Source: Pedobacter mucosus
Lineage (GTDB): Bacteria > Bacteroidota > Bacteroidia > Sphingobacteriales > Sphingobacteriaceae
Assembly (NCBI RefSeq): GCF_022200785.1
Contig: NZ_CP087585.1
Location: 2,666,001-2,730,000, forward strand
Direction of reading: 5' to 3'
Length of the DNA: 64,000 nt
Position numbers and translations under genes: made by a program. The notes beneath the pieces are model-generated. The model was not told the DNA's origin and did no database searches. It saw only the letters and a program-made list of their open reading frames with translations. Shown here one piece after another: positions 8,724 to 16,812 of the stretch (positions are counted from its first letter, which is position 1; each line of letters begins with the position of its first letter).

Positions 8724-10369
8724 TGAACTGGCTATATTATTTACTCGAAGCAAATCTGTATCTCATCACATTTTATGGTTTTTATAGATTGTTATTGCAC
8801 AAAGAAACATTTTATGCTTTAAATAGGGGTTACTTGTTAATTACATCACTAATCTCTTTTCTAATACCGATTTTTCAACTTGGTATTTTGAAAAAGCCTG
8901 AAGTTTTGCAAGTAAATCTTCAGCATGAACAAGTAATAAATCAACTTAATTTTACATCTAACCAAACATTTACCACAGTTCAAGAGCCGATTTTTACAGT
9001 TGAAAATGTAATAATTGTGGGCTATTTATTGGTAACATTTTTTTTCTTCATCAAGTTAGCGATAAGCTTAATGAGGATTTTGAGCATGCAAAGATCTCCA
9101 TTTAAAGAGCTAGAGAATGGAGTTAAATTAATTGATATGAAAGATTCGAAAGTCGCATTCTCCTTTTTCAACTTGCTGTTTTTAGATCCTCAAATGCCCG
9201 AGAAAAGTACGATCATTAAACATGAATTGGTCCACATTAAACAGAAACACAGCATTGATGTATTGATTTTTGAGCTTATTCAAACCGTCAATTGGTTCAA
9301 TCCACTAACTTATTTCATTAAAGATGATGTAAAACTAAATCACGAATATCTAGCCGACGAGGAGACAACCCACCTCGATATAGAAAAATATAAGTATGCT
9401 ATGTTCCTGATTAACAATTCTTCAGGTGTTCAGAATCTCAAATTACCTAACCAAATATTCAATTCATCAATTCTAAAAAGAAGAATAAGTATGCTAAACC
9501 AGAAAAAATCTACACCTTGGGCAAGGCTCAAATTGTTGTCTTTACTTCCAATTATCTGTGGGATGCTGTGTATGTCGACCATGGCGTTTACGAAAAATTA
9601 TAAGGTTATTGACTTGTACACAACTGACTTTAAGGTTTCAATAAAGCAGGATACGGTGAAAAAATCATTTGAAACCAAGGATGGTATTAAGATCATATAT
9701 CCAGACTTGATATATTTATCTTTTCATTCCGAAGGTAAATCGAAAAGAATAATACCCAACACAAAAAAGTTAATTGTAATTAATGGAAAAGAGAGTGAGT
9801 TGGGAACTTTCGGAGCAATTACTAACATCAACATTATCATTACGCTTACACCAGAAAACGGTCAGAAAAAATATGGCGACAAAGGTAAATATGGAGTTAT
9901 AGAGGTTTTTGGTTCAAATATTAAAACATTATTGCCTCCTCCTCCCCCAGCTCCACCAAAAGTTAGCGACATCATTCTGCCTCCGCCACCGCCAACTGAA
10001 CCAACATCACCGCCGAATTCACCACCAAAAGCACCAAAAATGCAAAAAACTATTCTGTTACCGCCACCCCCTATGGATATTAAAAACAGAACCTTTGATG
10101 CAAGCTATAACTTAAATGTTGAAATTGATAGGTCAAAAAATGACAAGTTAGTTAGTCCTGAAACTGAATTCGGCCGAAAGTCTGTTTCTATATATACAGA
10201 ACGCGGAGAAAAAGTTTACATTTCATCAAATTATAAAGATGACTGGGATGGCAAAGTAGATGCTTTAAAGAAGCCGCTTTCACCAGGACAATATTCTTAC
10301 GAAATGAAACTGTCGCCAAAAAAAGAGGGAAAAATCAAAATTATAAGAGGATACATTACGCTTAAATAA
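8720..10369 (+). CDS. M56 family (BlaR1-like) membrane metalloprotease sensor with plug-like, Pro-rich and CHU_C-like C-terminus
   Basis: Partner of the BlaI repressor. The N-terminal ~290 residues hold several membrane helices and the M56 protease: HELVH at 168-172 and a downstream HEYLADEE. After a last helix (about 270-290) comes a segment with LIVINGK and KKYGDKGKYGVIEV, resembling the TonB-receptor plug fragment fused to many Bacteroidota M56 proteins. Next are three proline clusters (about 405-452). The last ~60 residues (VSIYTERGEKVY, DDWDGK, PLSPGQYSYEMKL, IIRGYITL) resemble the gliding-motility C-terminal domain (CHU_C). Classical BlaR1 instead has a penicillin-binding sensor here, so the signal sensed is probably not a beta-lactam. 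Confidence is high for M56 and moderate for the tail. Confidence 0.85.
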   Translation: MMNWLYYLLEANLYLITFYGFYRLLLHKETFYALNRGYLLITSLISFLIPIFQLGILKKPEVLQVNLQHEQVINQLNFTSNQTFTTVQEPIFTVENVIIVGYLLVTFFFFIKLAISLMRILSMQRSPFKELENGVKLIDMKDSKVAFSFFNLLFLDPQMPEKSTIIKHELVHIKQKHSIDVLIFELIQTVNWFNPLTYFIKDDVKLNHEYLADEETTHLDIEKYKYAMFLINNSSGVQNLKLPNQIFNSSILKRRISMLNQKKSTPWARLKLLSLLPIICGMLCMSTMAFTKNYKVIDLYTTDFKVSIKQDTVKKSFETKDGIKIIYPDLIYLSFHSEGKSKRIIPNTKKLIVINGKESELGTFGAITNINIIITLTPENGQKKYGDKGKYGVIEVFGSNIKTLLPPPPPAPPKVSDIILPPPPPTEPTSPPNSPPKAPKMQKTILLPPPPMDIKNRTFDASYNLNVEIDRSKNDKLVSPETEFGRKSVSIYTERGEKVYISSNYKDDWDGKVDALKKPLSPGQYSYEMKLSPKKEGKIKIIRGYITLK

Positions 10370-10482
10370 TGTAGTTGAAAACTTTTAGATTTTGGTCTAT
10401 ATACTGAAAGCATTAAATTTTTTCTTCAATAAATTATCAAAAAAATTAATGGTGAGAAGAAAAATATGTGACTAATCTTCTA

Positions 10483-11118
10483 CTATTGCGGCACATAAAC
10501 CACATATTTAGTTTCAAAAAAATCTTCTTCAAAATATGCTGAAAGCGGATATAATTCTGCTTTCAGTTTTGATTCTTTTATCTCTTCTGCAAGATCTCCA
10601 CCCTTTAAATAAAGTATGCCATTAGGGATTGCATTGATCGCGTCTGTTTTAAACTTCCCCTGTATCCAAGGGTAAAATTCACCCAATCGGGTTACCGCTC
10701 TAGAAACAATAAAATTAAATTTTTCTTTAATTTGCTCTGCTCTTAAATGATCAGCTTTTAAGTTTTCAAGGCCAAGCGCTGAAGCGATTTCCTTAACTAC
10801 TTTAATTTTTTTTCCAATGGAATCGACTAAATGAAATTGAGTTTCAGGAAAAAGAATTGCCAACGGAATACCAGGAAAACCACCGCCAGTTCCAACATCT
10901 AAAACTGATTCACCAGCCTTAAACATACAAACTTTTGCTATTCCTAAAGAGTGTAAAACGTGGCGTTCATATAATTCCTCAATATCTTTTCTAGAAATAA
11001 CATTGATTTGAGCATTCCAAAAACTATATAATTCAAATAATTGTGAAAATTGAGACAACTGTTTTTCAGTTATTTCTGGGAAGTATTTTAAAATGATATC
11101 GGGTTTTACATCAAGCAT
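10483..11118 (-). CDS. rsmG: 16S rRNA (guanine527-N7)-methyltransferase RsmG
   Basis: SAM-dependent enzyme that methylates G527 of 16S rRNA; loss in other bacteria gives low-level streptomycin resistance. Visible: the Rossmann SAM site VLDVGTGGGFPGIPLAI, the acidic strand FHLVDSIGKK, and IVSRAVTRL. The 211 residues are typical. It lies 25 bp downstream of the glycosyltransferase gene on the same strand and is probably cotranscribed with it. Its 3' end faces the M56 gene across 113 bp with no clear terminator. Confidence 0.95.
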   Translation of the reverse strand: MLDVKPDIILKYFPEITEKQLSQFSQLFELYSFWNAQINVISRKDIEELYERHVLHSLGIAKVCMFKAGESVLDVGTGGGFPGIPLAILFPETQFHLVDSIGKKIKVVKEIASALGLENLKADHLRAEQIKEKFNFIVSRAVTRLGEFYPWIQGKFKTDAINAIPNGILYLKGGDLAEEIKESKLKAELYPLSAYFEEDFFETKYVVYVPQ

Positions 11119-11143
11119 AATATGAATTTCTTTGAGATTAAAA

Positions 11144-12271
11144 CTATTTCCAGCTTACCTTCTTTTTGCCGAACATAGCCAAAAAGCCATTAATAGTCAA
11201 AAATAGAAACAAAAGTAAATCTAATATTGGGAACCACCAGCGCAAATCACTACAGTTTAAGCGTTTCAATAATTTTGGATATATAAAACACTTCAAAATA
11301 ATGCTGAAAACAAACACACCTATCGCAACAAACTGTACCTCACGACTAAAAAACATACAAGCTACAAAGAAGGCATAAAAGATAAATTGAGAGACTATTT
11401 GCAAACTTAAAATGAATTTATGCTTTGATTTATACATTTTCCCAGCTCCAAAATGACGCTTCTTTTGGCGAAGATAGCCTGACCAATTTGTATTAGGTTC
11501 GCTCCAAATATGGCTTTCCTTATTGATCCTAATTTCTGTATTAAATTTATTCGCATGCGCATTAACAAATAAGTCATCATCTCCAGATGGAATATGCATG
11601 TGGGCAGCAAAACCCTTATTTTTAAAAAAAAGGTCTTTTTTATAAGCCATGTTTCTACCCACTCCCATATATGGCATTCCTTTTAAGGCAAAAGAAAAGT
11701 AATTTACCGCTGTAAAAAATGTTTCAAATCTAATAAGGGCATTCAACAGTCCCTTTCTCTTTGAATATGGAGAATAACCTAGCACTATTTCGGTTTCTTC
11801 GTGCCAAGATTGTTGCATATTTAAAAGCCAATTCTCAGAAGCTGCTGTACAATCTGCATCGGTAAACACTAACCAATTATTTTTTGCTGCTTTAATACCC
11901 ATGGTAACCGCAAATTTCTTCCCGGTGATAAATTTATCGTTATCTAATATTTTAACAACTTTTAGGTTTGCATATTTATTTTCCCAAAGTTCTAAAAATT
12001 CTTCTGTTCCATCCCATGACCGATCATTAACCACAATAACTTCAAAATCAGGATAGTTTTGGTTTAAGATTGTAGGTAAGTATTGCTGCAGATTTTTAAT
12101 TTCATTTCTTGCACAGATAATTACACTTATAGGATTCCTTCCCTCGTCAGGTATTTGTTCTACTTTACAATTTGCTAATTTCAAATGAACAAACAAAACA
12201 AAATATAGCTGAATTAGAAAGCAAATGGCAAGGATGGATAAGAAGCAAATTTCAATTAAAGTAAATATCAC
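11144..12271 (-). CDS. Membrane-bound family 2 glycosyltransferase
   Basis: GT-A fold glycosyltransferase at the inner membrane; the acceptor is unknown. One N-terminal membrane helix (about 5-27) is followed by the catalytic domain with ISVIICARNE, VIVVNDRSWDGT and the DxD-type motif FTDADCTA. Later come a GDDDLFV motif and a KKRHFGAGKMYKSKHK segment, then two or three C-terminal helices (about 290-370). This layout fits glycan or polysaccharide synthases. The start at 12271 is GTG. Confident in the family, not in the product. Confidence 0.85.
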   Translation of the reverse strand: MIFTLIEICFLSILAICFLIQLYFVLFVHLKLANCKVEQIPDEGRNPISVIICARNEIKNLQQYLPTILNQNYPDFEVIVVNDRSWDGTEEFLELWENKYANLKVVKILDNDKFITGKKFAVTMGIKAAKNNWLVFTDADCTAASENWLLNMQQSWHEETEIVLGYSPYSKRKGLLNALIRFETFFTAVNYFSFALKGMPYMGVGRNMAYKKDLFFKNKGFAAHMHIPSGDDDLFVNAHANKFNTEIRINKESHIWSEPNTNWSGYLRQKKRHFGAGKMYKSKHKFILSLQIVSQFIFYAFFVACMFFSREVQFVAIGVFVFSIILKCFIYPKLLKRLNCSDLRWWFPILDLLLFLFLTINGFLAMFGKKKVSWK

Positions 12272-12368
12272 AGCGGTATATTAAATAGGCGCAAATCTCT
12301 CATTTTAAATCTATAATACGCTGTTATGTTGATAAAAATTTAAACAAAAATATGCCCTCAATTTTTGC

Positions 12369-12376
12369 TATTTTTG
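12369..12376 (+). promoter_or_regulatory. Predicted -7 element upstream of tgt
   Basis: TATTTTTG fits TAnnTTTG exactly, 28 bp before the tgt start codon. No convincing TTG is seen at the -33 spacing. It lies in the 133-bp divergent gap between the glycosyltransferase and tgt. Confidence 0.45.
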
Positions 12377-12404
12377 GCAGATTTTTGACGAGAAAAAATA
12401 CCTT

Positions 12405-13535
12405 ATGAAATTTAGTTTACAGGCCAACGATCCATTATCTAAGGCCAGAGCTGGAACAGTAACAACTGCTCATGGCGAAATACAAACACCTATTTTTATG
12501 CCTGTAGGTACGGCTGGAACAGTAAAAGCCGTACATCAACGAGAATTAAAGGACGATATTGATGCAAAAATCATTCTAGGTAATACCTATCACCTATACC
12601 TCAGACCAGGATTAGAAACCATTGAAAAAGCTGGTGGTTTGCATAAATTTATTGGCTGGGACAGACCGATATTAACGGATAGCGGCGGGTATCAGGTCTA
12701 TTCATTAAGCAAGGTTCGCAAAATAAAAGAAGAAGGTGTAACGTTTCGTTCGCATATTGATGGATCAAAACACTTGTTTACACCAGAGTATGCGATGGAT
12801 ATTCAGCGAGTTATCGGTGCGGATATTATTATGGCTTTTGATGAATGTACGCCATACCCTTGCGATTACGCGTATGCCGCAGAATCTATAAAAATGACTC
12901 ATCGTTGGCTAAAACGCTGTTGCACCCGATTTGATACCACCCAGCCGAAGTATGGTTTTGATCAAACACTATTCCCTATTGTTCAAGGATCGGTATATAA
13001 AGATTTAAGAGTAAAATCAGCAGAGTTTATCGCTAATATGGGTCGTGAAGGCAATGCTATTGGCGGCTTATCTGTTGGCGAACCAGCTGATGAAATGTAC
13101 GCTATGACAGAAATCGTATGTGATATATTACCTTACGAAAAACCGCGTTACTTAATGGGTGTTGGTACGCCAATAAATTTATTAGAAAATATCGCTTTAG
13201 GCGTTGATATGTTTGATTGTGTAATGCCTACTCGAAATGCTAGAAATGGCATGTTATTTACTAGAAACGGTATAATAAATATTAGAAATAAAAAGTGGGA
13301 AAATGATTTTTCTCCGTTAGATGCTGATAGTGATTTGCATGCTGATTTAGTTACCAGTAAAGCTTATCTACGACATTTGGTGCATAGTAAAGAGATGTTA
13401 GGTGCTCAAATAGCTACCTTACACAACCTACACTTCTATATTTGGCTGGTAAAAGAAGCTCGAGAGAGAATTGTTGCAGGTGATTTTTATGAATGGAAAA
13501 ACAAAATGGTTAAAATATTAGGAAACAAGCTTTAA
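12405..13535 (+). CDS. tgt: Queuine tRNA-ribosyltransferase
   Basis: Exchanges guanine 34 of GUN-anticodon tRNAs for preQ1 on the queuosine pathway. Visible: TDSGGYQVYSLS with the catalytic base Asp, the nucleophile Asp in MAFDECTPYP, GGLSVGEPADEMY, and YLMGVGTPINLLENIALGVDMFDCVMPTRNARNG, which includes one of the zinc-region cysteines. The 376 residues are standard. It abuts the LptF/LptG permease gene directly (stop at 13535, ATG at 13536), so the three genes to 15517 form one operon. Confidence 0.97.
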   Translation: MKFSLQANDPLSKARAGTVTTAHGEIQTPIFMPVGTAGTVKAVHQRELKDDIDAKIILGNTYHLYLRPGLETIEKAGGLHKFIGWDRPILTDSGGYQVYSLSKVRKIKEEGVTFRSHIDGSKHLFTPEYAMDIQRVIGADIIMAFDECTPYPCDYAYAAESIKMTHRWLKRCCTRFDTTQPKYGFDQTLFPIVQGSVYKDLRVKSAEFIANMGREGNAIGGLSVGEPADEMYAMTEIVCDILPYEKPRYLMGVGTPINLLENIALGVDMFDCVMPTRNARNGMLFTRNGIINIRNKKWENDFSPLDADSDLHADLVTSKAYLRHLVHSKEMLGAQIATLHNLHFYIWLVKEARERIVAGDFYEWKNKMVKILGNKL

Positions 13536-14639
13536 ATGAACATAATTAAGGGAAACATTAAAATTATTGATCGATTTATTATAGGCAAATATTTGGGAAC
13601 ATTTATTTATACCCTTGCTATTTTTGTTATTATCATTGTTGTTTTCGATCTATCTGAAAAGATGGATGACTTTATGAAAAGCGGACTTAGTTTTTGGGGA
13701 ATACTTACCAAATATTACGCGGGTTCAATTCCTTTTTATGTTAATATGTTATCACCGCTGATTAACTTTATTGCAGTAATATTTTTTACAGCGAAAATGG
13801 CCGATCAAACAGAAATTGTGCCTATTTTAAGTGGTGGAGTGAGTTTTAACCGTTTTCTTTTCCCATATTTTATATCTGCTTTTATTATTTTTTCTGCTAA
13901 TCTGGTTTCCAATCTATACATTCTTCCATACACAAATACGCTAAAAAATAACTTCGAAAATACATTTGTAAAACGAAACGATCCATCAACAAAATCTAAT
14001 ATCCACATGAAATTAGATGATAAAACGTATATCTATATTGAGAATTTTGACAATAAAACCAATTCAGGGTACCGTTTTTCATTAGATAATTTTAGTGGAG
14101 ATATCTTGACCAAAAAAATTGTTGCAGATAACATTAAGTGGGATTCACTAAAACGTAAATGGCAGTTAAGTAATTATTCCATTCGAAAGATAGACGGACT
14201 GAAAGAAAGTATGATTTATGGCACTAACAAGCTTAAGGATACGATTTTAGATATGCGTCCTGATGATTTCTCGGCGTATGATAATGTTATTCAAAATTTA
14301 ACCACAACGGAGCTTTCTGATAAAATCCGAAAAGAGAAAACCCGGGGATCAGGAATTATGAATGATTTGCTTTTTGAACAATACAAGCGTTATTTACATC
14401 CTTTATCGGCCTTTGTACTCACGTTAATTGGCGTAGCACTATCTTCTCGAAAAGTACGTGGCGGAATTGGTGTTTCATTAGGCATTGGAATTTTTCTGAG
14501 CTTTGCATACATTGTTTTCAATCAATTTACGCAAATGTTCTCTACCAAAGGAGGATTACCACCCTTCATAGCCGTTTTATCACCAACCATTGTATTTGGC
14601 TTATTAGGCTTTTATCTTTTAAAGAGAGCGCCAAAGTAA
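13536..14639 (+). CDS. LptF/LptG family lipopolysaccharide export permease
   Basis: Transmembrane component of the LptB2FG complex that extracts LPS from the inner membrane. N-terminal helices include IDRFIIGKYLGTFIYTLAIF; a periplasmic jellyroll-like region occupies about 130-260; three C-terminal helices follow (RYLHPLSAFVLTLIGVALSS onward). The 367-residue length and layout match YjgP/YjgQ. A single locus cannot tell LptF from LptG; placement after tgt is common in this group. No gap to tgt, and a TAATG stop/start overlap with the next gene. Confidence 0.9.
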   Translation: MNIIKGNIKIIDRFIIGKYLGTFIYTLAIFVIIIVVFDLSEKMDDFMKSGLSFWGILTKYYAGSIPFYVNMLSPLINFIAVIFFTAKMADQTEIVPILSGGVSFNRFLFPYFISAFIIFSANLVSNLYILPYTNTLKNNFENTFVKRNDPSTKSNIHMKLDDKTYIYIENFDNKTNSGYRFSLDNFSGDILTKKIVADNIKWDSLKRKWQLSNYSIRKIDGLKESMIYGTNKLKDTILDMRPDDFSAYDNVIQNLTTTELSDKIRKEKTRGSGIMNDLLFEQYKRYLHPLSAFVLTLIGVALSSRKVRGGIGVSLGIGIFLSFAYIVFNQFTQMFSTKGGLPPFIAVLSPTIVFGLLGFYLLKRAPK

Positions 14640-15517
14640 TGGAATCCACCAAAAAAAACCTGCTTATTCTTCATTCAACTGTACTTATTTGGGGATTCAC
14701 AGGCGTTCTGGGAAAGGTTATTTCTATTGATGCTGTTCCAATGGTTTGGTATAGGGTATTAATTGCAACGAGCACCCTTTTGATATGGTTTTTGGCAACT
14801 AAAAAGAGTATCAAGGTTACTCAAAAACAGTTTTTTCAATTTTTCTTAACAGGTGGAATTGTTGCCATTCACTGGATTTTCTTTTTCCACGCCATTAAAG
14901 TTTCAACGGTATCGGTAACGCTCGTTTGCCTTTCATCTTTCACCTTATTTACGGCGATTTTAGAACCGCTAATTAAAAAACAAGCCATTCAATTAGGTGA
15001 CATTCTTGTTGGATTAATTATCATTTTAGGTATTTATATGATCTTTAAATTTGAAGGTCAATATACTTTAGGCATTATATTTGGCCTTTCAGCTGCTTTT
15101 GCTGCAAGCTTATTTTCTACCATAAATTCAACATTTATCCACAAAAGTGAAGCTTCAATAATTGGATTTTACGAGCTCGTTGGAGGTCTTTTCTGGATCA
15201 CATTATATCGTTTATACGATGGATCTTTGCTAAATACGCATTTTAATTTAAGCGTTACAGATTGGATTTACCTCGGTATTTTAGGAACGTTTTGCACCTC
15301 CGTTGCGTACGTTGCAGGAGTTTCTGTAATGCGTACTTTATCAGCATTTCGCGTCGCTTTGATTACGAATCTTGAACCAGTTTATGGGATAATTTTAGCC
15401 TTTATTTTCTTTAAAAATAAAGAGCAAATGACAGGCGGATTTTACCTTGGTGCACTTATTATTTTGACTACAATCTTCTTATATCCTATTTATAAAAAGA
15501 GACAAAATAAGCATTAA
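14639..15517 (+). CDS. EamA/DMT-superfamily transporter
   Basis: Drug/metabolite transporter of 292 residues with about ten hydrophobic helices in two EamA repeats (first repeat from HSTVLIWGFTGVLGKV, second from IIFGLSAAFAASLFSTINS). Such proteins export amino acids, nucleobases or other metabolites; the substrate here cannot be read. The start overlaps the stop of the LPS permease gene, so it is translated from the tgt operon. No terminator is visible after it. Confidence 0.88.
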   Translation: MESTKKNLLILHSTVLIWGFTGVLGKVISIDAVPMVWYRVLIATSTLLIWFLATKKSIKVTQKQFFQFFLTGGIVAIHWIFFFHAIKVSTVSVTLVCLSSFTLFTAILEPLIKKQAIQLGDILVGLIIILGIYMIFKFEGQYTLGIIFGLSAAFAASLFSTINSTFIHKSEASIIGFYELVGGLFWITLYRLYDGSLLNTHFNLSVTDWIYLGILGTFCTSVAYVAGVSVMRTLSAFRVALITNLEPVYGIILAFIFFKNKEQMTGGFYLGALIILTTIFLYPIYKKRQNKH

Positions 15518-16812
15518 AAACTCATGCATATTTAATAAAACAGCTCAAGTTTACGTGCTCGTATCTGAGCATGAATTAGCCAAATATTCAGGAGATAATC
15601 TCTTGTTTGTATAGTTAGTATCCAGTCGCATTCTGAAGGTTAATTACTTCTTATTTTAAAGTTAAACCTGCAGAAAAATCTGGCAATAGTATCATCTTTT
15701 GAGATGCTTAAAATCAGTATAATCGAAATAACTGCCTACCAATCGCGTCGATATTTCATCCTAAAATAGACGAGTAATCTCTGCAAAAACGAATGAATAG
15801 CATCGCCTATATCCTGAATTTACGTTAAATAATTTTGATTTCATAAGACGTAAATAGCTCAGATTATGTAAAATCTCGCTATACATTTACGTAAATACAC
15901 AATGATATTTAAATTAGAGAATAAATCCATAAAAACAATAACTTATTGCAAATCAGTATTTTAATAAAACTATTTATTTATTGGATATAATCTTAAAAAC
16001 CTATCGTTCTGCTGAATATAACAAGGAAATTCGTTTATAGCCATGTATTTCCATGATTTCGAGTTCAAATATCAGGTAAAAACATACACTTATTTTGAAA
16101 AAGAACAGTTGATTTAATGGAAAAATTATGTTTCGCGGTTGCAAAAATCATCAGTAATTTCAATTGATCTAATCCAACAGTTTCTTTAAATCGTGTAATT
16201 ATCGATATAAAAATTTTGAGGTATTTAGTAAGTCTCAAAAATATAGGTCAATCTTAATTTCGTTTTAAATTAGTGGAATAAGTCATTTTGTCAGCAAGTT
16301 CACACATGTTATTTTAGACATATAATATCCAATATTAAGATTTTACTTACAGTGATCATAGCGATCATACTGATAGGATTAGGAAAGATCATCTAAGAAA
16401 TCGGTCTAGTCGAAATGATAAAAACATAGTCTTTTGAAATAAAAACGTTAAAGATTTTAAAATATAAGTTCAGAAGAAATTCAATCCATAATTTATAAGT
16501 TAAATTTTAAGTGCAAACGGCTTGTAATTCTTTGACGTTTATACAGGATGAGTGAAAAAATTTACCAAGAAAATCGATTAATAAGTGTAATTTAAGTGCA
16601 TAGAATAGGGTTCAATAAGCAGTATGTTTATTATCCATTATTTAATAATAATACATTTAACATTTTGATATAAAATGAAGTTTACTAGTAATTCTTTAAA
16701 ATTAATATGTTATTTAAAATCAATGATTTATATTATAACATATGAATTGATAATACATCATTGGTTACATTTAAAAAATAATAAAAACTAAATATTTTAG
16801 CATTTAATATAA
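15518..16812. other. 1.3-kb stretch without a gene
   Basis: No reading frame above 60 codons on either strand, in a region where genes otherwise nearly touch. It is AT-rich, with stops in all frames, and I recognise no tRNA, tmRNA, RNase P or SRP RNA. It has no copy of the AAACCCGAT element that fills the other large gaps. One imperfect hairpin is seen at 15848-15892. It may be a decayed gene, an unrecognised RNA locus, or the long upstream region of the envelope protein gene at 16813. Confidence 0.6.
15848..15892. other. Imperfect 45-nt hairpin in the gene-free stretch
   Basis: Outer arms ACGTAAAT (15848-15855) and ATTTACGT (15885-15892) pair perfectly. Inside, AGCTCAGATT can pair with AATCTCGCT with one mismatch or bulge, leaving a small loop. 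No T-run follows, so it is not an obvious terminator. It could be chance in AT-rich DNA, a protein-binding dyad, or part of an RNA. Confidence 0.4.

Noticed and set aside
8352..10369. Beta-lactam resistance operon
   Set aside because: BlaI and M56 proteins are present, but there is no beta-lactamase gene and the M56 protein lacks a penicillin-binding domain.
15518..16812. tRNA, tmRNA, RNase P or SRP RNA gene
   Set aside because: No T-loop with acceptor stem, no RNase P core, and no tag-peptide frame could be found.
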